From Pterois miles (Eukaryota > Chordata > Actinopteri > Perciformes > Scorpaenidae), in assembly GCA_947000775.1 (NCBI GenBank), contig CAMQGK010000299.1:21026001-21090000 (forward strand): DNA of 64,000 nucleotides. The letters run 5' to 3'. Made by a program: the position numbers and the translations under genes. Positions 1 to 12,654 of the stretch are shown piece after piece; position 1 is the stretch's first letter; each line of letters starts with the position of its first letter. The notes under the pieces are model-generated. The model did not search any database and had not been told where the DNA came from. It was given only the letters and a program-made list of their open reading frames with translations.

Positions 1-148
1 CGAGGCGGGTGCCGGTGCTCGTGGAGGAGGCCTGACCCATCTGAGCGCTGTTGGAGAGTGTGGCAGATTTGGGCCTGGAGCCGAACTTGGGCAGTCTAGA
101 AACCATGGTGGGCATGGTGGGAGGGTCGACGAGAGGAGGGGCGGACAT
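1..148 (-). CDS. N-terminal coding exon of an unidentified basic Ser-rich protein (partial; possibly CCSER2-like)
   Basis: Read on the minus strand, an ATG at 148 opens 49 codons that run off the left edge without a stop. The peptide begins MSAPPLVDPPTMPTMVSRLP and continues KFGSRPKSATLSNSAQMGQA, which is basic and rich in Ser, Thr and Pro. Three in-frame ATGs lie in the first 15 codons (148, 115 and 106). A pyrimidine-rich acceptor ending CTTCTCCAG lies just upstream, so the exon is probably 1-191 with a 43-nt leader. That leader holds an upstream ATG whose short reading frame overlaps the main start. The SRLPKFGSRPKS motif recalls the short LP-K/I-Y/F motif I associate with the N-termini of CCSER coiled-coil serine-rich proteins. 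CCSER2 and TNKS2 share human chromosome band 10q23, which fits loosely. This is inference; other microtubule-associated proteins have similar starts. That it is coding is more secure than what it is. Confidence 0.5.
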   Translation of the reverse strand, partial: MSAPPLVDPPTMPTMVSRLPKFGSRPKSATLSNSAQMGQASSTSTGTRL

Positions 149-700
149 CAGGCCCCGCCCACTTCACCATGGAGACACTGAGCGCGAGGAGCTGGAGAAG
201 AGAGGAGACAACCGAGATATAAGAACCACCTCTAGAGGTCAGCACATCAGCATACGACACGGGAAGTTAAATACAACACAAACATTCCTTGATTCTGCCA
301 CAGGAGACACAAACAGAGATGATAAGAAGATTTTAATAAAGGTTATAGAGATCAATACAAACCTAGCAGAGAGCTACAGGAATGAGTCAGCATGACAATG
401 GGATTTTAGTTAACATCTGGAATAAGGTCTGTGGTTAACACATATAAAATCCGTCAATGAATATCCCACTGGGTAAAAAAAAATGTCAGCATTATGTTAC
501 TGGCTGCTAAATCATTCCCCTGCAGACTTCCAGGCTGAACGTGGCTGCAGAGAGATTTATAAATACATGTATACAGAGTCCCTGTAGAAACTATCTACAG
601 GTGAGAGTCAGTGGAAAAATCCAGACAGAAGCAGCAGCAGCTCTGAAACACGTGAAGCTTCGGCTGATCTGCTGCTCCAACACCGCAGGGTGAGTTCAGC

Positions 701-711
701 TGTGTGTGTGT

Positions 712-751
<40 letters not shown>

Positions 752-896
752 ACGATGTGGTTAGAGGTAACACATTAACACACACCACGCCCCGAGCAAA
801 AACAACCAACCCTCCCTACACCTCCATCAGACTGATAGGAATCACACTAACAATGCTCTGCAAGACACACCCATCACTTCCTGTGTGAACTCTACT

Positions 897-958
<62 letters not shown>
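701..958. repeat. Two dinucleotide microsatellites, (TG)n then (CA)n
   Basis: A (TG)n run with one TA interruption occupies about 701-749 and a pure (CA)n run about 900-958. They are in opposite sense 150 bp apart, so single strands could pair. No gene is seen between 192 and 1,150. Confidence 0.95.
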
Positions 959-962
<4 letters not shown>

Positions 963-1149
963 AGACAGGTACACACCCCGAGGCAGGAGAACGAGGCGGG
1001 CCTGTTTCAGGTCTACAGGGCCGTGAGAGAGTTTAATACTAAAAAGACAGATTTTGGGTGGAGGCCTCAGTGAAGCACTTCACTATAAACACCAGAGCAG
1101 GATGATCCACCTTCGTACCTCTGAGTCAACACTGTCACCATACTCAGGT

Positions 1150-1685
1150 ACCGAGTTGATCTGTACTGCGATTTCTAAGTATTGAGATTCAATATTACAA
1201 TTTATTGTGATTTTTCTTAACTTTTTTACCTCTAGACAATGGGGGGAAACTTTAATCAGACACTTCTGGGGACTTTTACTTTGTAAAATCTCTAAATGAA
1301 TCCAGTAACATGTCTGATTTTCAGCATGTCTGTAGTCAGAGACGTCCTGAAGTCAAATATATCAGGATCATTGTCAGGAATTATTGATTACAGTTTTTAT
1401 CAGCAACCCAGAAATCAAAGAATAAAAACGTTTCTCTCACAGATTAGTGGGATTTTCTTTTTCAGGGTCATGTAATGTTTTATACTCTGCTGAATATAAT
1501 CCATCAGTCTGATTTCCATAGATGGATTCTGTAGATCCAGTTCCCTTTGTTAACACCTTATTTTGAAAAGCGGCCGTAGTCCCAGGTGTCTACTTCCTCT
1601 AACTCCTCCAAGGTGGTCTCTAGCTCTCCGTCAGCTCCGTTCTCTTTATCCATCCATGGTCAGCTCCATTTTGGTTGACAGATAT
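1150..1685 (+). mobile_element. Interspersed repeat family A, copy 1
   Basis: Shares long near-identical stretches with 7,590-7,990 (inverted), 15,690-16,115 (direct) and 20,990-21,245 (inverted). Landmarks are CAGAGACGTCCTGAAGTCAA, the TATCAGCAACCCAGAAATCA region and TTTTGAAAAGCGGCCGTAG. No intact protein is encoded, so it is a non-autonomous or decayed element. I cannot name the family. Confidence 0.75.
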
Positions 1686-1904
1686 CGAACGATAAGACGT
1701 CACGTTACTCAGACTACCACAATAAAAGAGCTAACTTCCTTCTCCCTCCACAGACTACTCGATAAACTAGATAACGTTTCCTCCTCTTCAACTCCAACCT
1801 GCGAGTCTTAACTAAGTCTAATTTTAATCTTAAAACTAAATTATTAAAGGAGATGTATGCACATGTGAAACCAGAGGAGTGATGTGGATGCTTAGCGAGC
1901 AGAG

Positions 1905-2585
1905 TTAAAATGCCTTAGCTTAGCGTGTTAGCATGCTAACATGCACACAATCAACACTAACATGCTAATCTTAAGCAGGTGTATATGTTTACCATGTTCA
2001 CCATCTTAGTTTAGCATGCTGTTAGCAGGCTAACATGCCCACAATCAATGCTAACATGCTAATCTTAAGCAAGTGTATATGTTTACCATGTTCCCCATCT
2101 TAGTTTAGCGTGTTAGCATGCTAACATACTAATGTTCAACAGATATGTATGTTTACCATGTTCACCATCTTAGTTTAGCATGCTGTTAGCATGCTAACAT
2201 ACTAATGTTCAACAGATATGTATGTTTACCATGTTCACCATCTTAGTTTAGCATGCTGTTAGCATGCTAACATACTAATGTTCAACAGATATGTATGTTT
2301 ACCATGTTCCCCATCTTAGTTTAGCGTGTTAGCATGCTAACATACTAATGTTCAACAGATATGTATGTTTACCATGTTCACCAGCTTAGTTTAGCATGCT
2401 GTTAGCAGGCTAACATGCCCACAATCAATGCTAACATGCTAATCTTAAGCAAGTGTATATGTTTACCATGTTCCCCATCTTAGTTTAGCGTGTTAGCATG
2501 CTAACATACTAATGTTCAACAGATATGTATGTTTACCATGTTCACCAGCTTAGTTTGGCGTGTTAGCATGCTAACACGACTAATT
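1905..2585. repeat. Minisatellite built on the palindrome TTAGCATGCTAACAT
   Basis: At least seven imperfect units alternate the palindromic core with TATGTTTACCATGTTCACC and CATCTTAGTTTAGC. Spacing is about 60-85 bp. The core can form short hairpins. Confidence 0.85.
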
Positions 2586-2589
2586 AGCA

Positions 2590-5030
2590 CTAAACACAGA
2601 GTACAGTTGATAATAATAAATTCAACTTTAAACATAAAAACAAGCAAGTCATTAATAAGCTTTTTGTTTAACTCATTATTTAATTAAAAAAAAAGACTTA
2701 TCAAGCAACTTTTTGATTTCTTCTTTTCCCATGAGACCAAATAATAATAATAATAATAATAATCATCATCATCATCGTCATCTAGCCCTGCAGGCTGAGC
2801 ACATGGTGCCGATGATGAAAGCCTCCTCAGTCATTTGTCCGCCCAAGGCCACCGTAGGCTGAACAGAACCAAACTGAGCATCACAAGCTTTCCTGGACTC
2901 CTAAATTTAAACGGTTTCTCTCAAACAGAAGAAAGAAAGGTGTGATAGTCGGAGAAGCTTGTGATTTCAGTGTGAGAGACCCGTCGTCAGTGTATTTTTT
3001 AAATGACCATGAGCACGTCCTGAAGGGCTTCAGGGATCCAACAGAAGGAAAAGATGCTGATCTACCGTCAGATAGTGTTAACAGGTTCTACCCACGAGCT
3101 TTACTGAAGCAGCCTCAACCAAATGTCAAATGTTGTCTCATCACATACCAACGACTAATAGTCCACGATCACTGTGAGTTTGTCACGTAAACAGCTGTTC
3201 AGCGCTGGGTTTTAGCTTCACATGGACTCGTTCCTGTTTACATCGAGCCACCTAGCCGACAGTTTGCAGAGACACGTCTAGTAGCAGCACATCAAGCGTC
3301 CAATGCTGGGAAGCGAGACGATCCCTCGCCATAAAAAACGCCACCATGGACACGAACCATCAGAGAACGAGGAGCCCCGCGAAGGGGCGCCGTTCTGCAC
3401 GGACGCTCACGCTGCAGAGCCCGCCAAAAAGGCGATTATACGATTATCTGGTATTCTGCATGAGAAAGGATGTACAAAGACAACATTGGGTTATAATAAT
3501 CATCTGCTTCTATTGATCAGTTTGACCTGGACAGATATGATCACTGTGTGTTCATGCATGTAAACAGGAATATTAGTGGAACATTCATTTTCATTAAACA
3601 GCTTAATAATACTGTCTCTTCTGTAATAAGGGCAAAAAGCAGAAGATTTTGTGCATGTGAGTGTAGTCAGAGACTTTAAAGAAGACGATAAACTAATAAA
3701 GAGTTTCCCATAAGAGATGCTGCATTAAGCTGACTCAACTTCCTCACTGCTGCGTCACAGTCGTGGTCATTTTCAAAAGGGATCTCTTGACCTCTGACCT
3801 TCAGATACGTTCTACCTGACACAAGGTTTCCTGTGGGAGGGGTTCGATGGCGCCGGTCAGTGGGCTGCTGGGAAATAAAGTGTGAAGGACTGAAGAAGCT
3901 CTCTGGACTGCCTCTATGACTTAGATCAGTTGTGAAATTACAGGTCCAGGTTTGTGGTGAGGAGGTGGAGGACAGCGGTGAGATGGAGGTATCCTATACA
4001 TTTTCTGTCACATAGTTTTGTTAATGTCTATAAACACTAGGTTTACTGGTCAGCGCTATCCCTTCTGTGTTTTGGGCACTGCTGTTTTTAGATGATTTAG
4101 TCGGCCTTTTGTTCATATTTGATTTGGTGCAACCTTTTTGTCCCTACCTCTGCCATATTTTGTTCATCTTTATTTGTTTTTAATAAAACACCTTTATTTT
4201 TGCTCTTGACTTTGTCTAATCATTTGTCGTGTAATAATAATATGTATGTAATGTATAATATAATCTGTGAAGTACATCAAATCAAACAGAATAATATGGA
4301 AGTTATATCATATATAAAATCATTTTCAATCAAATCATCACTTTGTCTGGTGTTGCACATGAAGTACTTTATCTTTGACTTTCAAAAGTCTGATTCTTCT
4401 GATTGGTGGGCGATTTGCTCTTCCCTCTGAGCCACAGTCGCCCCAGTTCGTCCATTTAAAGGACTTCCTGCTCACGGCTCTGAACACGGAGATATCTGAG
4501 CTGGTGGCGAGCAGCTAACGGTGGCGACAGCGCTAACAACAGCAACAAGGGCTGCTGGAGCTAGCAGGGAACCAGAGGGTGGTCGTTAAGGTTTCTGAGA
4601 CAATATGGTCCTGCAGCCGTGGGCCAGGGCACGGTATCATCAGCGTTACCGCTCATATTACAAAATTGCCTCTGCATTTGATTATTACTGGTTTTAGTAA
4701 TAATTTATTTAATAACTACCTCTGAAAGCAGCAGTCTAGGAATAATAATTGCATCGAGAAATACTGAACGATTTATTTAAAAAATGAGCTCAGTAACAAA
4801 AACACATGCTGGTGCATCAATATATCTGCAGCACATAGACACTAAAATACTGTATGTGGACACACACTCTCATTTCTGTGTTATTATAACATAAATCCAT
4901 GAATTTATGAGATTCAGAAACCCTCATCATTACTCATCCATCAAAGATCAAAATCATCCTCTAGTGAATAATAAAGGTCTTTTTTTACCATCACACAAAT
5001 ATTATCAAACCCAGTTTATTCCATCAGCTT
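2590..5030. other. No gene seen; short repeat and decayed interspersed elements
   Basis: Contains an (AAT)n(ATC)n run at about 2,740-2,777 and fragments of repeat family B at about 3,750-3,900. A stretch at 4,260-4,400 recurs at 7,140-7,300. Open frames are short and none resembles a known protein. Confidence 0.6.
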
Positions 5031-5032
5031 AG

Positions 5033-5797
5033 TGTAACTTTGTGGTGGGAGTTGAGAGGGGCAGAACTCTAGTCCAACAGATCAATGAGCTCTGATCTAA
5101 CGTTCAGTCTGTGGCGTATAAACTGTTATATATAAACTTTGTGGTGGGAGTTGAGAGGGGCAGAACTCTAATCCAACAGATCAATGAGCTCTGATCTAAC
5201 GTTCAGTCTGTGGCGTATAAACTGTTATATATAAACTTTGTGGTGGGAGTTGAGAGGGGCAGAACTCTAGTCCAACAGATCAATGACCTCTGATCTAACG
5301 TTCAGTCTGTGGCGTATAAACTGTTATATATAAACTTTGTGGTGGGAGTTGAGAGGGGCAGAAGTCTAGTCCAACAGATCAATGAGCTCTGATCTAACGT
5401 TCAGTCTGTGGCGTATAAACTGTTATATATAAACTTTGTGGTGGGAGTTGAGAGGGGCAGAACTCTAGTCCAACAGATCAATGAGCTCTGATCTAACGTT
5501 CAGTCTGTGGCATATAAACTGTTATATATAAACTTTGTGGTGGGAGTTGAGAGGGGCAGAACTCTAGTCCAACAGATCAATGAGCTCTAATCTAACGTTC
5601 AGTCTGTGGCGTATAAACTGTTATATATAAACTTTGTGGTGGGAGTTGAGAGGGGCAGAACTCTAATCCAACAGATCAATGAGCTCTGATCTAACGTTCA
5701 GTCTGTGGCGTATAAACTGTTATATATAAACTTTGTGGTGGGAGTTGAGAGGGGCAGAACTCTAGTCCAACAGATCAATGAGCTCTGATCTAACGTT
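5033..5797. repeat. Tandem array, about 8 copies of a 99-bp unit
   Basis: Units start near 5,042, 5,141, 5,240, 5,339 and so on, each with GTGGTGGGAGTTGAGAGGGG, CCAACAGATCAATGAGCTCT and GTATAAACTGTTATATATAA. Copies differ by only one or two bases, which indicates recent amplification or homogenisation. Confidence 0.95.
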
Positions 5798-5799
5798 CA

Positions 5800-6785
5800 C
5801 GTATACTATACAACACAATTCACTTTATTGTCCCACTGAGAGAAACTTGTCTTGGACTCAGCAACTGTGCCGTAACAGTGCCTTGACAGCCACAATGCCA
5901 ACAAACAACATCACCAGGCTGTCATCTCAACAACAATTACATAACAGTACAGCACATAGACGCCAGTGAAAGAAAAGATAAGATCACCACAGGAAAAGCA
6001 CTATAAAAATGACTGCAGGATTGTGATGGAGGAGGGAACATGAGTTCCTGAAACGGTTCAGTTTCCAGCTGGGGACTCTGTAGTCTGCCCGAGGGTGGGA
6101 GCTCATCTTCTAAATGAAGACTATACTGTAGGATGGCTCAGCCTAAGGACAGTTTGCTCGTAAATGAACTACAAGGACCGATAGTTGTGATCAACAGCTG
6201 ATCAGCTGAGATCATGTGGTAGATGACAGTGGTGTGACAGTGTTTTACTGCCTCGTAGTAAAGAAGACATACCGGCTGGTCTCCATCAACCACTAACATG
6301 GATCCTCTTTCTGTCCTTCCCTCTGCTCCAACTTTGCTTTTCTTGGACATTTTGGTTCTGTTCAGATTTTTTAACTCGGTTAGAGCGCTGCTGCTGGAAA
6401 CCAATGATACTGAGACGTTTCAGTGCTCATGTAACAAATTCAAGATGCATTATGGGACAAGTAGTTTACTTCTGTTTAAAGTGTGCCGTCAGAAAGCTGA
6501 AGTCATGATGACATGGAGCAGGCGGCCATGTTTCCTCCAGTGTGACTGAGCAGCTGTACTGCAGCAGGAAGGACACAGGAGGAACGAAGACTGATGAACG
6601 AGGTCACGACTGAATGATAACCAGATTCTCTCTCTCTGTCTCCATCCTCCACTCTCCTCTCTGGTTTGTCTTCTTCTTTCCCTCTCTGTCTGTCTGTCCA
6701 TCAACACCTCCTCCTCCTCCATGTTAAACTCTCTTCCAGTCAAAGCTCTGACAGAGAGGAGATATCCTAACTCGGGCTCTCAAAG
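5800..6785. other. No gene seen
   Basis: Short frames on both strands overlap and have no recognisable domain or splice context. A pyrimidine-rich patch lies at 6,625-6,725. Confidence 0.5.
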
Positions 6786-6787
6786 GC

Positions 6788-7110
6788 TTTAACACAACAT
6801 GTGATTTTTTGGTTGTAGTGGTTCAGTTTTAAAGCTAGAGTAAAGATACTGGTCTCATCTGAAAGTACAGAACCTGATGGGTCCATCGTTACCAACCAGG
6901 TCAGATTAGCTGGTAGTGAAGGAGGTTAAATAAGGCTCCAGACTTATGCTGAATTTTTGGCGAGGAAAAACAGTCATGGCCATTCTCAAAGGGGTCCCTT
7001 GACCTCTGACCTCTAGATATGTTTTATCTGACACAAAGGTTTCCTGTGGGAGGGGTTTAGACGGTGCAGGTCAGTGAGCTGCTGGGAAATAAAGTGTGAA
7101 GGACTGAAGG
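6788..7110 (+). mobile_element. Repeat family B (TAGGGCTGTCAA element), partial copy
   Basis: Carries TTCAGTTTTAAAGCTAGA, CCAACCAGGTCAGATTAGCT, GGAGGTTAAATAAGGCTCCA and TTGACCTCTGACCTC in the same order as copies at 9,597-10,660 and 17,965-18,540. This is a common type of short non-coding repeat in percomorph genomes. Confidence 0.75.
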
Positions 7111-7589
7111 AAGCAATAAGTTTATAATTAACTTCCAGATAATCTGTGAAGTACATCAAATCAACCAGAACGACATGGAAGTTATATCTGTAAAATCAAT
7201 CATCTGCAGCATGAATGTGAAGATTCATGTGCATAAAAAGATTGTCTGGTGTTGTACACAAAGTACACATATAATACTTCAGCTTTGGCTTTCAAAAGTT
7301 AGCTACTGAGTCCAACATGCACCTAAAAGCTGGCCTTATATTATAAATGATGAACTGTAACTGCATCCCACGAAACTCTGAACCTCTGTTGACCTATTGT
7401 TGGAGGTAAAAGGAAGTTACCGTTCAGGAAAAGCAGAGCTAGACATCACGGCTAAAGCTGCACGCTAACTCCGTCACGGACGGGAAACGTCATCGTACGG
7501 CGGTAACGTGCGGTCCGGCCGGCCGTCGCTCTCGTCTCCGTGGTCCGACGGGCCGACGCTACGACTGTAGAGCTCCATATACTGACATT

Positions 7590-7990
7590 TATGTTAAATG
7601 CATTCAGACGGCCCCGATGGAGCTGACCATGGATGGATAAAGAGAACGGAGCTGACGGAGAGCTAGAGACCACCTTGGAGGAGTTAGAGGAAGTAGACAC
7701 CTGGGACTACGGCCGCTTTTCAAAATAAGGTGTTAACAAAGGGAACTGGATCTACAGAATCCATCTATGGAAATCAGACTGATGGATTATATTCAGCAGA
7801 GTATAAAACATTACATGAAAAAAAACTGTAATCAATAATTCCTGAACTGGATTCATTTACAGATTTTACAGAGTAAGAGTCCTCCCCCCCACCCCCCCAT
7901 TTGTCTAGTGTTAAAACAGTTAACAATCACAGTAAATCATAATATTGAATCAAAATACTTAAAAATCACAATATACATTGATATCGGCAC
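7590..7990 (-). mobile_element. Interspersed repeat family A, copy 2 (inverted)
   Basis: The minus strand matches 1,150-1,685 over most of its length. The GC-rich flank at 7,440-7,590 has no convincing gene. Confidence 0.75.
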
Positions 7991-7994
7991 CTGA

Positions 7995-9590
7995 GTATGG
8001 TGACAGTGTAGGTGTATCCTCCAGCTCTATAAACATAGATCTATACAGTATATATCCATATCTATACATAGACTAGTGACTCAGAGAGGAAGAGACCTGT
8101 TAGATGGGTCTCTGAACACACACAGGACTCCAGGTTTGAACTGTCGGAGGTCAAAGGTCGCTGCAGCTCACGTTGGTCCTGTTGTGAGCTGGAGGACGAG
8201 GTCACTGAGGTCAAAGTGCAGCATGTGACCACCTTTCTTTACCTCTTTACTCGGCACAAACAAGCTGCTGTTCAGCCACTTAAAGTTTCCCAACAACAGC
8301 AGGAAAAAAGCACTAAAACACTTGTGAAGCGTTGAACATTTGATAGATTTTACTCTGGTCCTTCTAAAGATTACAGAACATTTCTCTCTTGAAGACAAAG
8401 CGTCGACTGATCCATACTTATTTCTGTATCGCCCTCTGATTCCTCCACAGGGATCTTTATTCTGATCTCCCGGCTGCTGATTTATGGGTGTGATTTAGTT
8501 TAATTTCCTCATTGACGAGGCAGCTGAGTCTGACTGCGGGGAACGCTGAGGCTTTCTGTCTCTGGCTGCGAGCCAGACGCTCCATCTGAACGAATGAATG
8601 ACAGCTCAGGTGTACAGTCTGCTCATTTGTTTAATGGATCCAAGAATGATTGACTGTGATTACTGATTGAAGCCTGGAGGCTAACAACCACACATCTATG
8701 CTCTAGTATTCTGAAGTACAGCTGATTGAATGTCATTAGTTCTGCAGATGTTTGGTCATAAACCAGCATTGGACACGACAGTAGGGCTGGACGATATTGA
8801 CGATGCTGTAAAAAGAAAACAGACGATATTATCTATATTATCATACAATATTATCGTCCAGAAAAAGCTGAAGAGAGAGACGCACGTAGATGTAAATATC
8901 TATGGACTTGAGATATACATTGCAGTACGTAAGTGTCCACAGTGTACAGGCAGTTAGTGGTAGTATTTTACACAGCTCCAGCGTTGCCTCGGCGTCCTGA
9001 CTGAACCGGATCAGTGAAGGATCCATGATGAGCTCGGTCAGACTCACTGCTTACACATCGCTTTCACTTAATGGAGTTCAGCAGCCAGCAAACTGCTGCA
9101 GAGCTTCACCTCCACCCAGCAGCTGCTCCGTCCGTTTGGTGTGCTAGTCGGTGTTAACTGGGTACACAACAATTACACCATCATTTTGCTTTAGAAAAAG
9201 AGCAATTCATTTTCACCTATCAGCGCCAGAACCGATGCTTTAGTACCAAGTAGATGCTAAAACTCTTTGCTACAGTACTGTGGGTACCGTCAGGGGTCGA
9301 GTCTAACTCCGTTCTGCCATCGTGAGGACAACAGGAAATATGTTTGGGAGACGGTAGACTTTCTATCGACGTGTCACCCTATTTTTACCTGATAACGCAT
9401 CTTCACGAGCAGCTGAAAGCTTGAGGACGAGAGCTAGTTAATGTTAGCGACAGCTAACAGCTACGTTAACGGGAAGTGCCAATGATTTACATTATGATGC
9501 GTTTAGGCTCTATTTAAGAAAAATAATAACAATAAACTTTATTTGTATATCACCTTTCATACTATAAATGATGCTGAAAGTGCTGAACAA
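7995..9590. other. No gene seen
   Basis: Mixed unique sequence with short open frames only. No splice-bounded or conserved coding sequence was recognised on either strand. Confidence 0.5.
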
Positions 9591-9596
9591 TAAATT

Positions 9597-9781
9597 AGGG
9601 CTGTCAAAGTTAACGTGATAACTTTTGAAGACAAATTTGTTTTAACGCCACTAATTTCTTTAACGCATTAACACGACTTTTAGATGACAGCGAGTTCAGT
9701 TTTAAAGCTAGACTGATGATACTGGTATGATATAAAACTACAGAACCTGGTGGATCCATCGGTACCAACCAGGCCAGACTG

Positions 9782-9821
<40 letters not shown>

Positions 9822-9880
9822 ATCCTGGTCTCATCTGAAACTAGAGAACCTGGTGGATCCATCAGTACCAACCAGGTCAG

Positions 9881-9915
<35 letters not shown>

Positions 9916-9978
9916 ATCCTGGTCTCATCTGAAACTAGAGAACCTGGTGGATCCATCAGTACCAACCAGGCCAGACTG

Positions 9979-10027
<49 letters not shown>

Positions 10028-10183
10028 ATCCTGGTCTCATCTGAAACTAGAGAACCTGGTGGATCCATCAGTACCAACCAGGTCAGACTACTAGTACTAC
10101 TACTACTACTACTACTACTACTACATCCTGGTCTCATCTGAAACTAGAGAACCTGATGGATCCATCAGTACCAACCAGGTCAG

Positions 10184-10221
<38 letters not shown>

Positions 10222-10660
10222 AACCTGGTCTCATCTGAAACTAGAGAACCTGATGGATCCATCAGTACCAACCAGGTCAGACTAGCTGGTAGTGAAGGAG
10301 GTTAAATGAGGCTCCAGACTTGACCTCTGACCTCCAGATGTGTGGATGTAAATGGGTTCTCTGGGTCCCCACCAGTCTCCCCTTTACAGACATGCCCACT
10401 TTCTGATAGTCCCAGTCAGTCTGGATCAAGTCCTAGTCAAGTCAGCACTCTGACACACTGACAGCTGTTGTTGCCTGTTGGGCTGCAGTTTGTCATGTTC
10501 TGATTGGAGCAGATTGTTGATGCTAAAGTCAGAAACTGGGAGGGTTTCTGGACAATATCTGCCATTGATTAGTGTTGTTATTGATTTACTATAATCAATA
10601 TATACATACATTTACATACAGCAGCATATTTTTCCACTAACATGTTGATCAGAGGATTAA
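9597..10660 (+). mobile_element. Repeat family B element expanded internally by a (CTA)n composite minisatellite
   Basis: Starts AGGGCTGTCAAAGTTAACG, a terminus mirrored by GTTAACGCTGACAACCCTA at about 55,193-55,211. From 9,779 to about 10,225 five (CTA)n runs of 9 to 17 triplets alternate with a roughly 60-bp spacer (CATCCTGGTCTCATCTGAAA to CCAACCAGGTCAGACTA). The spacer is part of the element itself, so the array grew by duplication inside the transposon. The 3' part (GACCTCTGACCTCCAGATGT onward) is shared with 17,965-18,540. Confidence 0.8.
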
Positions 10661-10924
10661 ATCCTGGACTGATCTCCGTGGTACCAACCAGGTCATGAAC
10701 GTGGCTAAATAACAAAACGTATGCAAGTCATCCTTGTATGTTAAATGCATGTAGGGAAAGTAAATCATGGATGTTTAATGTATTAATTAATTAATTGAAA
10801 TATAAACAGACATATGTAAAGTGAAATACGAGGACCCAGATGGATGCAGTTGACCTTCTCTGGTTTCTAGCTGGCTGCTAGCCGAGAAATGGAGCATGAG
10901 CACATCGATGTGTGACTCAGTGGA

Positions 10925-12062
10925 TGTACAGCAGGCGAGGAGGAGGAGGATGTAAGGAGGATAACAGACCAACGAAGAAGAGGAGGAGAAGGAGGAGGAG
11001 GATGTAGGGAGGATAACAGACCAACGAAGAAGAGGAGGAGGAGGAGGAGGATGTAAGGAGGATAACAGACCAACGAAGAAGAGGAGGAGGAGGAGGAGGA
11101 GGATGTAGGGAGGATAACAGACCAACGAAGAAGAGGAGGAGGAGGAGGATGTAGGGAGGATAACAGACCAACGAAGAAGAGGAGGAGGAGGAGGAGGAGG
11201 ATGTAGGGAGGATAACAGACCAACGAAGAAGAGGAGGAGAAGGAGGAGGATGTAGGGAGGATAACAGACCAACGAAGAAGAGGAGGAGGAAGAGGAGGAG
11301 GATGTAGGGAGGATAACAGACCAACGAAGAAGAGGAGGAGGAGGAGGATGTAAGGAGGATAACAGACCAACGAAGAAGAGGAGGAGAAGGAGGAGGATGT
11401 AGGGAGGATAACAGACCAACGAAGAAGAGGAGGAGGAGGATGTAGGGAGGATAACAGACCAACGAAGAAGAGGAGGAGGAGGAGGAGGATGTAAGGAGGA
11501 TAACAGACCAACGAAGAAGAAGAGGAGGAGGAGGAGGAGGATGTAAGGAGGATAACAGACCAATGAAGAAGAGGAGGAGGAGGATGTAGAGAGGATAACA
11601 GACCAGCGAAGAAGAGGAGGAGGAGGATGTAGGGAGGATAACAGACCAATGAAGAAGAGGAGGAGGAGGATGTAGGGAGGATAACAGACCAATGAAGAAG
11701 AGGAGGAGGAGGAGGAGGATGTAGGGAGGATAACAGACCAACGAAGAAGAGGAGGAGGAGGATGTAGGGAGGATAACAGACCAATGAAGAAGAGGAGGAG
11801 GAGGAGGAGGATGTAAGGAGGATAACAGACCAGCGAAGAAGAGGAGGAGGAGGATGTAGGGAGGATAACAGACCAATGAAGAAGAGGAGGAGGAGGAGGA
11901 GGATGTAGGGAGGATAACAGACCAACGAAGAAGAGGAGGAGGAGGATGTAGGGAGGATAACAGACCAATGAAGAAGAGGAGGAGGAGGAGGAGGATGTAG
12001 GGAGGATAACAGACCAACGAAGAAGAGGAGGAGGAGGATGTAGGGAGGATAACAGACCAGAA
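10925..12062. repeat. Minisatellite of about 42-55-bp units, (GGA)n plus GATAACAGACCAACGAAGAA
   Basis: Roughly 23 units, each a GGATGTAGGGAGGATAACAG-type core followed by 3-8 GAG/GGA triplets. The minus strand lacks stops in all three frames throughout, producing long spurious reading frames of Ser, Leu, Pro and Tyr. Confidence 0.95.
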
Positions 12063-12453
12063 ACAGACCAGAGACAGACCAGAGACAGAATCGAGTCCTC
12101 CAACGACCTGATGACGTGACTGCAACAGGACTGAAGTCCGTTTCCTGCTGGTCCACTTTAAGAGGACTGAGTCAGGTTCATTTCTAAAGGACTATTATGT
12201 GAAAACGTCCACAGACGCTGCTCTGCGTCCATATAAAACAGCTCTTCATCCACTCTGACTGGGACAAGGCTCACACATGGACCAGCACATGGTCCAGACT
12301 GACCCCACTGTGAGTGGGTTTAAAGTGGTCACCAGTAAAATCCTCTTTCCCTCCACGCTGAGGATGGAAGCCGAGGTCCGAACACACCTTCCTTCTTCCT
12401 CACCTGTGTGTTTAAATCAGCTCTCAGTGGCTGAGAATAAAGGACAACGTCGA

Positions 12454-12456
<3 letters not shown>

Positions 12457-12494
<38 letters not shown>
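12457..12494. repeat. (CAG)n triplet microsatellite
   Basis: About twelve pure AGC/CAG triplets. No surrounding gene is recognised, so this is not called as poly-Gln or poly-Ala coding. Confidence 0.9.
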
Positions 12495-12495
<1 letters not shown>

Positions 12496-12654
12496 TCATC
12501 TTCCATCATCACTCAATGATAAATCAATCAATAGTAACCTGATCGGCTGCTGCTGCTCTCAGCCTGAATCACTCTGGAAAACATCCAGTTTTATCTGCGT
12601 CTGGTCTTCAAATCCTGAGAAAGTTGGGATTCAACAGCTATTCAATCTATTACC

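Noticed and set aside
10787..12156. Three overlapping minus-strand frames of over 400 codons (Leu/Ser/Pro/Tyr repeats)
   Set aside because: They arise because the GGA-rich minisatellite contains no stop trinucleotides on that strand; all three frames are equally open and no splice or start context supports a gene.
12277..12519. 80-codon frame with poly-Ala
   Set aside because: Depends on the CAG microsatellite; no homology, splice signals or promoter.
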